Assembly: GCA_026692825.1 (NCBI GenBank)
Contig: JAPLOC010001152.1
Coordinates: 1-9,833, forward strand
Direction of reading: 5' to 3'
Length of the DNA stretch: 9,833 bases
DNA from: Planctomycetota bacterium
GTDB taxonomy: Bacteria; Planctomycetota; Planctomycetia; Planctomycetales; Planctomycetaceae
The translations under genes were made by a program, and so were the position numbers. Below the pieces are notes generated by a model, which saw only the letters and a list, made by a program, of their open reading frames with translations, searched no databases and was not told where the DNA came from. Shown here piece by piece: positions 1-6,486 of this stretch; the first letter of the stretch is position 1; each line of letters begins with the position of its first letter.

Positions 1-1
1 C

Positions 2-1612
2 CTCGGCAACTCGGTCAATGTCTCGGTCCAGACCGGAGCGAACGGCGGTTACTCGTTCGACAACCTGCGTCCCGGCACCTACACCCTGACCGAAACCCAG
101 CCCGCTGGCTACCTCGACGGGAAGGACGCGATCGGATCGCAGGGTGGCTCGGCTGCCAACGACAGCTTCAGCAACATCGTCCTGACCTCGGGTTCGACCG
201 GCACCAACAACAACTTCGGTGAACTGGTTGCTTCGACGATCTCGGGAACGGTTTTCGGCGACGCGAACAACAATGGCTCGAAGGACGGAACCGAGTCGGG
301 CATCGAAGGGGCGACGGTCACGCTAACCGGCACCGACGATCTCGGCAACTCTGTCAACGTCGCAGTCCAGACCGGCGCGAACGGCGGTTACTCGTTCGGC
401 AACTTGCGTCCTGGCACCTACACCCTGACCGAGTCGCAGCCCTCTGGCTACCTCGACGGTAAGGACGCGATCGGATCGCAGGGTGGTACTGCTGGCAACG
501 ATAGCCTCAGCAACATTGTCCTGAACTCGGGTTCGACCGGTACCGGAAACACGTTCGGCGAACTGGTCGGCTCCACTGTCTCGGGCGCGGTCTTCACCGA
601 CTCGAACAACAACGGTGCGAAGGATGGAACCGAATCGGGAATCGCCGGCGTGACAGTCACGCTGACTGGAACCGACGATCTCGGCAACTCGGTGAACGTC
701 GCGGTCCAGACCGATGCGAACGGCGGTTATTCGTTCAGCAACCTCCGTCCCGGCACCTACACTCTGACCGAGACCCAACCCGCCGGCTATCTCGACGGTA
801 AGGACACGCTCGGCACGCAGGGTGGCGTGAAGACCAATGACACGTTTTCGACGATTGTGTTGGCCTCCGGCACCACGGGCGTCAACAACAACTTCGCGGA
901 ACTTGCGCCGGCCAGCGTTTCGGGAACGGTGTTCAGCGATTCCAATAACCACGGCCCCGTCGCCGGAACCGAAGCTGGTATCGCCAACGTCACGGTCACA
1001 CTCAGCGGAACCGACGACCTCGGCAATTCTGTCAATGTGACGAAGACGACCAACTCGGCTGGAGTTTACTCGTTCACCGGATTGCGTCCTGGGACGTACA
1101 CCCTCACCGAAACTCAGCCCGCCGGCTACTTTGACGGCAAGGATTCGCTGGGTACCCAAGGGGGAACGAAGACCAACGACGTGTTTGCAACCTTTGTCCT
1201 GTCGGCCGGATCGACGGGAGTGAACAACAACTTTGGTGAATTGCTCACCGCGTCGACTGACAGGAACCGACGACCTGGGTGCCTCGGTCAATCAGACCGT
1301 GTTCACAAACTCGGCTGGACTGTACGCGTTCACCGGCTTGCGACCAGGAACATACAAGGTCACCGAGACGCAACCCGCCGGATACCTCGACGGCAAGGAC
1401 ACGATTGGCACGAACGGGGGAACCGTCGGTGCCGACAATTTCTCGAATATCGTGCTGGCGGCTGGCACGGCTGGCGTCAACAACGTGTTCGGCGAAGTGC
1501 TGGCTTCGAGCCTGTCGGGTTACGTCTACAAGGATGCGAACAACGATGGCGTGTTCCAGGGAACGGAAGCTCCCTTGTCCGGGGTGACGGTCAAGCTGAC
1601 CGGAACCGATGA
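2..1612 (+). CDS. Giant SdrD B-like repeat surface protein, 5' segment (partial, frame broken at 1256)
   Basis: This frame is open from the left edge, so the start and any signal peptide lie outside the window. It encodes tandem B-like (Cna B/SdrD B type) beta-sandwich domains. Each has an 'SGTVF.D.NNNG' opening, a 'TLTGTDDLGNSVNV' strand, 'LRPGTYTLTETQPAGY', 'LDGKD.iGtqGG' and a closing 'NNFGEL'. Such domains form extended stalks on secreted or surface proteins and often bind calcium; that role is family knowledge. Full units begin at 239, 578 and 917, exactly 339 nt apart. Credible coding ends at 1256. Beyond it the frame turns into Arg-rich sequence without repeat motifs and stops at 1612, while the domain pattern continues in the next frame. 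This is therefore the front part of the same gene as the entry ending at 4160. I see no cysteines in the repeat units. Confidence 0.85.
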   Translation, partial: LGNSVNVSVQTGANGGYSFDNLRPGTYTLTETQPAGYLDGKDAIGSQGGSAANDSFSNIVLTSGSTGTNNNFGELVASTISGTVFGDANNNGSKDGTESGIEGATVTLTGTDDLGNSVNVAVQTGANGGYSFGNLRPGTYTLTESQPSGYLDGKDAIGSQGGTAGNDSLSNIVLNSGSTGTGNTFGELVGSTVSGAVFTDSNNNGAKDGTESGIAGVTVTLTGTDDLGNSVNVAVQTDANGGYSFSNLRPGTYTLTETQPAGYLDGKDTLGTQGGVKTNDTFSTIVLASGTTGVNNNFAELAPASVSGTVFSDSNNHGPVAGTEAGIANVTVTLSGTDDLGNSVNVTKTTNSAGVYSFTGLRPGTYTLTETQPAGYFDGKDSLGTQGGTKTNDVFATFVLSAGSTGVNNNFGELLTASTDRNRRPGCLGQSDRVHKLGWTVRVHRLATRNIQGHRDATRRIPRRQGHDWHERGNRRCRQFLEYRAGGWHGWRQQRVRRSAGFEPVGLRLQGCEQRWRVPGNGSSLVRGDGQADRNR

Positions 1613-4160
1613 CCTGGGGAATGCCGTGAACGTCACGGCAGTCACGAACGCTTCCGGGTTCTACTCGTTCGCCAACCTGCGTCCGGGAACCTATTCGGTG
1701 ACCGAGACCCAGCCCGCCGGCTACGCGGACGGGAAGGACACGATCGGATCGCAAGGTGGCACGACGAATGCCGACCAGTTTGTGATCGTGCTGAATCCGG
1801 GGGTTGCCGGGACCGCGAACAACTTTGGAGAACTGGCCGCCAGCATCAGCGGCAAAAAGTTCTTCGACGTGTCGGGGAACGGATTGTCCGCCGACGATAC
1901 GGCTCTCGCGGGAGCGTCGTTTAAACTGTACCTCGACTCGAACAACAGCGGCTCGCTGGAAACGGCTACCGACACAGTCATTGGCACGAGGACTTCGACA
2001 ACTGACGGCACCTTCTCGTTCGGCGATCTGCCGGCCGGGGTGTACTTTGTGCAGGAAATGGCGATGACCGGCTTCGTCCGGACCGGACCGGTCGCGAGCG
2101 ATTACTACAAGGTGAACGCTCTGGCGGGTTCGGCGAACGGCACCTACACCTTCGCGAACGCGGAAGTGTGCGACAAAGCCGAAATCAATCCCGCGACGTT
2201 GAAGTACATCATCAACGGGACCACGACAGTCACCGATCTTCGCGGCAAAGTGAACGCGGGGGACACGGTGGAAGTGCAGTTTGACGTTGTTGAACCGGGC
2301 GAAACGCTGACCTTGGTTAGCTATACGGCTCCCGGCGCGACATTCAATGCGAGTAACGCGTCACAGCAGAAGATCTTCGACGTGGCGTCGATCTCGAACG
2401 CCGCCGTCGGTCACTACTCGCTGACAGTGTTGATCCCCAACAGCTTCTTCCAGGTCGACTTTGTCTGTGGCAAAGCCATCGACACGTTCGGCCCCGCGGG
2501 CAGCAACATCTTCTACAGCGCCCAGAACCGCCTGTTCAGCGCCGACAATGACGGCCCCTGCCTGGTCGCCAAGTCGTCGCTCTCGGGTTTCGCGTACGTC
2601 GACGCCAACAACAACGGCGTGAAGGAAACGACGGAAGCGGGAATCGCGGGTGTGAGCATCAGCCTGGCTGGTGTCGACATCTATGGCAACACCGTCACCG
2701 CGACGACGACGACCGATTCGACCGGCAAGTACACCTTCGCAAATCTCGACGCCAGCAGCATCGCCGGCTACAGGATCACCGAGGCTCAGCCGGCAGGCTA
2801 CTTCGACGGCAAGGACACGATCGGCAGCCTGGGTGGAACGGTCGCGAACGACCAGTTGACGACGGGTCGGGTGAACACGAATCTCGCCGGCACCGGTTAC
2901 AACTTTGGTGAACGGTTGCCCTCGAGCGTTTCGGGTTACACCTACGTCGACGCGAATAACGATGGCGTGAAGCAAACGACGGAAGCGGCCATCGCGGGCG
3001 TGTTGGTGACTCTGACCGGTACCGACGATCTGGGGGCTGCGGTCAATCTGACCGCAACCACCGATTCGACCGGCTACTACGCGTTCACCAACCTGCGTCC
3101 GGGAACCTACACCCTCCAGGAAACCCAGCCCGCTGGCTACCTGGATGGTAAGGACACCGTGGGCACCCAGGGGGGAACCGCGACCAACGACAAGATCACC
3201 AACATTGTTCTGGGATCCGGTGTGAATTCCGGTACCGGCAACAACTTCGGTGAGTTGGCGGGAGCTTCACTGTCAGGATACGTTTACCTCGACGTGAACA
3301 ATGACGGCACGAAGCAGACGACCGAAACCGGGATTTCGGGGGCCACCGTGACACTGACCGGCACAAATGATCTGGGAGCCGCTGTCACTCTGACAGCGAC
3401 CACCAATTCGACCGGCCTGTACACCTTCGCCAACCTGCGGCCGGGGACTTACACGATCACGGAAACACAGCCTGCCGGCTACAACGACGGCAAGGATACG
3501 CTGGGCTCGATTGGTGGCACGATGACGAACGACAAGTTCGCCACGATCACCGTCGCACCCGCCGCCAACGGTGCCAACTACAACTTCGGTGAAGTGGGTG
3601 GCAACGTTGCTTGCGGTGACTCGGCGACGATTGGTTACTGGCAAAACAACAACGGCCAGTGCCTGATCAACAGCCTGAACGGCGGATCCAGCGATACCAA
3701 GCTGGCTCAGTGGCTCGCGACGACCTACCCGAATCTCTACGGATCAGCGTGTGGTGCCAAGGCGATGGTCAGCACGACCGGCGTCTACAAGACCAACGCC
3801 CAGGTGGCCGCCAGTTACATCACCAACTTCTTCAGCGTTTCGGGAATGAAGTCGGATGCCCAGGTACTCTGCACCGCTCTGTCGGTTTACGTGTCGAACT
3901 CCACTCTGGCCGGCGGCACAACGGCCGCCAGCTTCGGGTTCAATGTCTCGACGGTTGGTTCGGGCCTGAAGCAGTTCAACGTCGGAACGAACGGTGCCGC
4001 GTTCGGCGTCGCCAACAACACCCAGATGACACTGAACCAGTTGCTCGCGTACGCGAACACCAAGTCGGCCAAGGGTGTGTTGTACAGTGCGGCGACCACG
4101 TACCTCTCCGCGTGCAACACGGTCTTCTCGAACGTGAACACGACCGGTGACATCAAGTAG
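1233..4160 (+). CDS. Giant SdrD B-like repeat surface protein, 3' segment with C-terminal domain
   Basis: This is the continuation of the upstream repeat gene, one frame over. The TTG at 1233 is only the first possible start in this frame and lies in the other frame's coding sequence, so it is unlikely to be a real initiation site. True homology begins at about 1257 ('LTGTDDLGASVN'). In order it encodes the remainder of a damaged B-like unit, one full unit (1512-1844), a divergent module (1845-2579), three more units (from 2580, 2928 and 3270), and a 185-residue C-terminal domain (about 3601-4157) opening 'CGDSATIGYWQNNNGQC'. There is no LPXTG motif, no terminal hydrophobic helix and no PEP-CTERM-like tail, so the attachment mode is unclear. 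The product is probably extracellular. The stop TAG is followed 30 nt later by an intrinsic terminator. I infer that the two segments are one gene. Confidence 0.85.
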   Translation: MVNCSPRRLTGTDDLGASVNQTVFTNSAGLYAFTGLRPGTYKVTETQPAGYLDGKDTIGTNGGTVGADNFSNIVLAAGTAGVNNVFGEVLASSLSGYVYKDANNDGVFQGTEAPLSGVTVKLTGTDDLGNAVNVTAVTNASGFYSFANLRPGTYSVTETQPAGYADGKDTIGSQGGTTNADQFVIVLNPGVAGTANNFGELAASISGKKFFDVSGNGLSADDTALAGASFKLYLDSNNSGSLETATDTVIGTRTSTTDGTFSFGDLPAGVYFVQEMAMTGFVRTGPVASDYYKVNALAGSANGTYTFANAEVCDKAEINPATLKYIINGTTTVTDLRGKVNAGDTVEVQFDVVEPGETLTLVSYTAPGATFNASNASQQKIFDVASISNAAVGHYSLTVLIPNSFFQVDFVCGKAIDTFGPAGSNIFYSAQNRLFSADNDGPCLVAKSSLSGFAYVDANNNGVKETTEAGIAGVSISLAGVDIYGNTVTATTTTDSTGKYTFANLDASSIAGYRITEAQPAGYFDGKDTIGSLGGTVANDQLTTGRVNTNLAGTGYNFGERLPSSVSGYTYVDANNDGVKQTTEAAIAGVLVTLTGTDDLGAAVNLTATTDSTGYYAFTNLRPGTYTLQETQPAGYLDGKDTVGTQGGTATNDKITNIVLGSGVNSGTGNNFGELAGASLSGYVYLDVNNDGTKQTTETGISGATVTLTGTNDLGAAVTLTATTNSTGLYTFANLRPGTYTITETQPAGYNDGKDTLGSIGGTMTNDKFATITVAPAANGANYNFGEVGGNVACGDSATIGYWQNNNGQCLINSLNGGSSDTKLAQWLATTYPNLYGSACGAKAMVSTTGVYKTNAQVAASYITNFFSVSGMKSDAQVLCTALSVYVSNSTLAGGTTAASFGFNVSTVGSGLKQFNVGTNGAAFGVANNTQMTLNQLLAYANTKSAKGVLYSAATTYLSACNTVFSNVNTTGDIK
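1250..1265 (+). other. 83-nt deletion junction with frameshift
   Basis: The upstream frame reads 'GELLTAS' up to 1255. The sequence then jumps to the middle of a unit ('ctgacaggaacc') at 1257. In the neighbouring unit the equivalent points are 84 nt apart (917 and 1001); here they are 1 nt apart. The next unit start (1512) is displaced by the same 83 nt. A loss of 83 nt is not a multiple of three, which accounts for the switch of reading frame. Confidence 0.85.
1845..2579 (+). other. Divergent 245-residue module inserted between B-like repeats
   Basis: The module starts with a Cna B/SpaA-like fold lacking the usual TGTDDLG strand ('ISGKKFFDVSGNG', 'GTFSFGDLPAGVYFVQE'). About 150 residues follow that do not resemble the repeats. 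They carry three cysteines (in 'AEVCDKAE', 'DFVCGKA' and 'DGPCLVA') and end 'FYSAQNRLFSADNDGP'. Planctomycete SdrD B proteins often carry a similar insert, as I recall it. I know no function; a ligand-binding or structural head between two stalk segments is an inference. Confidence 0.6.
2580..3599 (+). repeat. Tandem B-like domain array, second block
   Basis: Three further units start at 2580, 2928 and 3270 (348, 342 and about 330 nt). They share the 'DANNDGVKQTTEA' opening and the 'GYxDGKDTxGxxGG' loop. They form a subfamily distinct from the first block: 'TYVDANNDGVKQTTE' replaces 'VFxDSNNNGxKDGTE'. This indicates that the two blocks expanded separately. Confidence 0.85.
3601..4157 (+). other. 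C-terminal 'GYWQNNNGQ' domain of the repeat protein
   Basis: This is a non-repeat domain of about 185 residues with five cysteines ('VACGDS', 'GQCLIN', 'SACGAK', 'VLCTAL' and 'SACNTV'), in contrast to the Cys-free stalk repeats. Recognisable phrases are 'ATIGYWQNNNGQ', 'LAQWLATTYPNLYG' and 'MTLNQLLAYAN'. I recall similar tails on many planctomycete SdrD B proteins, but I cannot name a curated family or function. The Cys pattern suggests disulfides and an extracytoplasmic location. Confidence 0.6.
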
Positions 4161-4190
4161 TTCGCAAGAACCTGGATGTGAGTAATTTTG

Positions 4191-4225
4191 ACAGGACGGA
4201 CCGAAGTGGTCCGTCCTGTTTTTTT
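4191..4225 (+). terminator. Rho-independent terminator of the repeat protein gene
   Basis: A perfect 12-bp inverted repeat (acaggacggacc at 4191-4202, ggtccgtcctgt at 4208-4219) encloses the 5-nt loop gaagt and runs directly into a T tract (4219-4225). It lies 30 nt after the TAG stop. The opposite strand has no matching T run, so it should act only on plus-strand transcripts. Confidence 0.93.
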
Positions 4226-4286
4226 GCGCCCGTTTAAGACCGTTCCCAGATCAATTCCGTGGTTTGTGAAATCCTTCGAAAAAACC

Positions 4287-4451
4287 GAACCATCAATGGT
4301 TCTTGGATTCGTTCCGGAAATCGACGAGTTTGTCCTTCGTGGGGCCGGGATGGAACCCTTTCAGGGTACGGCTCCGTGACAATCAAGAACCCAGGGTAGG
4401 TCTCGCTCCGCTCGACCAACCCTGGGCTATGGGATCCAACCCCGTTGGGGT
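4287..4451. repeat. Cluster of short palindromes (REP-like) in a gene-free stretch
   Basis: The stretch 4226-4602 holds no convincing gene. It contains four perfect or near-perfect hairpins. They are GAACCAT/ATGGTTC (4287-4302, 2-nt loop), ACCCT/AGGGT (4355-4367, 3-nt loop), CCCAGGGT/ACCCTGGG (4390-4397 with 4419-4426, plus an inner GGTC/GACC pair), and ACCCC/GGGGT (4439-4451, 3-nt loop). The last two, separated by 'ctatgggatcca', resemble a dispersed palindromic element that I recall from planctomycete genomes. Copy number cannot be judged from one window. Confidence 0.55.
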
Positions 4452-4602
4452 AAATTGAAAGCGACGAAGGCGACCGAAACCTCGCACCGGATCTACCGGC
4501 TGTCGTTTCTGGAGGTTCGCCCGCAAAACAACGACCAGATTCCGGAATTGATCATGGACAGATCCTTGGGATACGACACCACCAAAGCACCGAGCTGGCG
4601 GC

Positions 4603-5106
4603 ATGCACTTCACACCGAAGCGTGATTTTTTTGACGGCGTCCAGTTCTACGGCGGTTGCCTGGCGATCTGGCTGTGCCTGCTCGCCCCCGGTTTGCTGAC
4701 CGTTCACCTGGCCCGAATTAACACCAGCCCCAGCGGGAGTCTCGAGGTTCAGTCGCAATACGGCCTGGGGACATTATTGATCGGACTGGGAGTCTGGCTA
4801 CTGATTGACGCGTTGTGGGACCGCATGGTTGAAGCGTATGAGATCACTGAAACGGAATTCGTCATTCGCAAAGGCTGGCGACTGCGGCGCGTTCCCATCG
4901 CGGAAATCCAGCGTGTCGAACGGATCGACGTCCCCCGTGCCGCCTTTCCACCGAAACCTGGCTGGCGCGTTGAATACACGTTGGCGGGCAGGTACCACGG
5001 CCACGTGGATCTGGCGGTTCGCAATGAAGACGCGTTTCTGACGGCTCTGCGGGAGTCCTGTCCACACATCGTGTTCCGGCCAGCGAACGCCGGCCGACCG
5101 GAGTGA
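4603..5106 (+). CDS. Two-TM membrane protein with bacterial PH-like (YyaB/bPH_4-type) domain
   Basis: The 167-residue product has two hydrophobic helices, at about residues 15-36 and 54-72. A soluble segment of about 80 residues (77-157) follows, with the pattern 'YEITETEFVIRKGWRLRRVPIAEI' broken into strands, then 'WRVEYTL' and a final helix 'NEDAFLTAL'. This matches the bacterial PH-like domains of small membrane proteins such as Bacillus YyaB (bPH_4, formerly DUF1200), which usually carry two TM segments ahead of the domain. No ligand or function is established for most of them. The ATG at 4603 is the first start in the frame; no clear Shine-Dalgarno precedes it. The gene stands alone, between the palindrome cluster and a convergent response regulator gene 25 bp away, with no hairpin terminator visible in that gap. 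Confidence 0.75.
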   Translation: MHFTPKRDFFDGVQFYGGCLAIWLCLLAPGLLTVHLARINTSPSGSLEVQSQYGLGTLLIGLGVWLLIDALWDRMVEAYEITETEFVIRKGWRLRRVPIAEIQRVERIDVPRAAFPPKPGWRVEYTLAGRYHGHVDLAVRNEDAFLTALRESCPHIVFRPANAGRPE

Positions 5107-5131
5107 TTCACGCGGACAATGTATCGACGTC

Positions 5132-6484
5132 CTACAAATCGAGCCCCAGCTCCTCAATCTTTCGATACAAACTGGACAGCCCCAGTCGCAGCCGCTTCGC
5201 CGCCTCCCGTTTGTCGGGCCATTGACGCAGCACGCGGCTGATGTGCAGTTTCTCGTAGTGCCGCAGCGCGGATCGGAGGTCGTCGGTATCGGGCAGAATC
5301 TGTCCGACCCCCAAGAGATCGGGGGGCAGGTCTTTAGGCTCGATCTGCGTTCCCTCGCACATGATCACGGCCCGCTCGATGGCGTTATCCAATTGCCGAA
5401 CGTTCCCCTTCCAGCGGGCCGACATCAACAGCCGCATCGTTTCGCTGGTCGCTCCAGTCACCCGTTTTCCCAGCGACTGGGTGTACTTGGCGATGAAGAA
5501 TTCAACCAGTTCGGGAATGTCGTCGAGGCGATCGCGCAACGGAGGAATGCGGATCTTCACCCCGTTCAGGCGGTAGAACAGATCTTCGTGGAATCGCCCG
5601 TCGCCCACTTCCCGCTCCAGATCGCGCGTGGTTGCTGCGATGATGCGGGCCGAGACGCGAACCGGTTCGGTCGCCCCCAGCGGCATGATCTCCTGAAACT
5701 CGATCGCCCGCAGCAGTTTCGCCTGCGTCGGGAGGGGCAGTTGTCCAACTTCATCCAGGAACACCGTCCCTTCTCCCGCGTGCAGCAACACCCCGGGCTG
5801 GTCGGTCGTCGCGCTCGAGTGGACCCCCTGTCGCTGACCGAACAACTGCGCTTCCAGCAATTCCACCGGCTGAGTCGCGCAGTGGACCGCCAGAAATTTT
5901 TCGTGCGCCCGAGGGCCGGTGCGATGGATCACCCGCGCGAAGAGTTCCTTACCGGTCCCGGTCTCCCCGTCCAACAACACGTTGCTGCTCGTGGCGGCAA
6001 TCTTGCGAATCGACGCCTGAACTTCCTGCAGTGCCTTGCTCGATCCCACAAGATCCTCGAACGGTTGCTGTCGGGCGAGTTCCCGCCGTAGCGACTGATT
6101 CTCGAGAAACAGCTCCCGATACCGGAACAGGCGTTCGAGCTTGTGATGCAGGTCGTCGAACAGGACCGGTTTGACCAGGTAGTCATACGCCCCGGCCTTG
6201 AAGGCTTCGACGGCGTTTTCCACTGTGGCATACGCGGTGATGATCAGCACCAGGAGATCAGAATTGAGCTGCTGCATCCGCCGCAGGAGCTGGATGCCAT
6301 CCCCGTCCGGCAGCCGGACATCGCAAATGGCGACCGAAAAATCCTTTTGCTTGACGAGCGCCAGCGCTTCGGCGACCGAGCCCGCCTCGGTGACGATGAA
6401 CCCTTCGCTGGTAAGAAACTCGCGGAGAGTGGTGCGGATGATCTGTTCGTCTTCGACCACCAGCACGTTGCGGATGCTTTTCAC
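5132..6484 (-). CDS. NtrC-type response regulator (REC-AAA+-Fis HTH) lacking the GAFTGA motif
   Basis: Residue numbers follow the longer form from TTG at 6490 (452 aa). An N-terminal receiver domain (about 5-120) has the acidic pair E13/D14, phospho-acceptor D57 in 'AICDVRLPDGDG', T85 and K107. A central AAA+ domain (about 146-380) has Walker A 'GETGTGKE' (K181), Walker B 'GTVFLDE' (D246/E247) and 'GNVRQLDNAIERA'. A C-terminal Fis-type helix-turn-helix follows (about 417-448, 'REAAKRLRLGLSSLYRKI'). The loop that normally reads LFGxxxGAFTGA reads 'LFGQRQGVHSSA' (216-227), so the sigma-54 contact motif is absent. The position before 'EDLFYRLN', usually Arg, is His301. TTG at 6490 overlaps the kinase stop, but GTG at 6484 has GAGGT 9 nt upstream, and I prefer it. 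It is the partner of the adjacent kinase. It may regulate DNA without activating sigma-54 polymerase. Confidence 0.95.
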   Translation of the reverse strand: MKSIRNVLVVEDEQIIRTTLREFLTSEGFIVTEAGSVAEALALVKQKDFSVAICDVRLPDGDGIQLLRRMQQLNSDLLVLIITAYATVENAVEAFKAGAYDYLVKPVLFDDLHHKLERLFRYRELFLENQSLRRELARQQPFEDLVGSSKALQEVQASIRKIAATSSNVLLDGETGTGKELFARVIHRTGPRAHEKFLAVHCATQPVELLEAQLFGQRQGVHSSATTDQPGVLLHAGEGTVFLDEVGQLPLPTQAKLLRAIEFQEIMPLGATEPVRVSARIIAATTRDLEREVGDGRFHEDLFYRLNGVKIRIPPLRDRLDDIPELVEFFIAKYTQSLGKRVTGATSETMRLLMSARWKGNVRQLDNAIERAVIMCEGTQIEPKDLPPDLLGVGQILPDTDDLRSALRHYEKLHISRVLRQWPDKREAAKRLRLGLSSLYRKIEELGLDL

Positions 6485-6486
6485 GT

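Larger units (their letters stand above)
2..1844 (+). repeat. Tandem B-like domain array, first block
   Basis: This is an in-coding tandem repeat. After a partial unit at the edge, units start at 239, 578, 917, 1256 and 1512. Spacings are 339, 339, 339, 256 and 333 nt. The 256-nt unit is exactly 83 nt shorter than its neighbours and lacks the first strand of the domain. Long near-identical DNA stretches (for example around 'ggcacctacaccctgaccga') recur in the first units, which points to recent duplication or gene conversion. Confidence 0.9.

Noticed and set aside
323..1291. Long minus-strand open frames opposite the repeat array
   Set aside because: They repeat with the same period as the plus-strand domains and encode Arg/Val-rich low-complexity sequence. 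They are antisense shadows of a GC-rich repeat gene.
2..1844. Possible CRISPR-like array
   Set aside because: The periodicity is 339 nt, the whole unit is repeated with no unique spacers, and it encodes a protein domain.
4188..4379. 63-codon plus-strand frame after the terminator
   Set aside because: It starts inside the terminator hairpin, shows no recognisable domain and runs through palindromes.
4455..4625. Open plus-strand frame from TTG 4455 to TGA 4623
   Set aside because: About 56 residues with no family resemblance, no ribosome binding site, and overlap with the start of the PH-like gene. It could be a gene remnant but cannot be supported.
5222..6091. 289-codon plus-strand frame opposite the response regulator
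   Set aside because: The minus strand has a complete REC-AAA+-HTH protein. The plus frame is rich in Arg, Gln and Pro and has no domain motifs.
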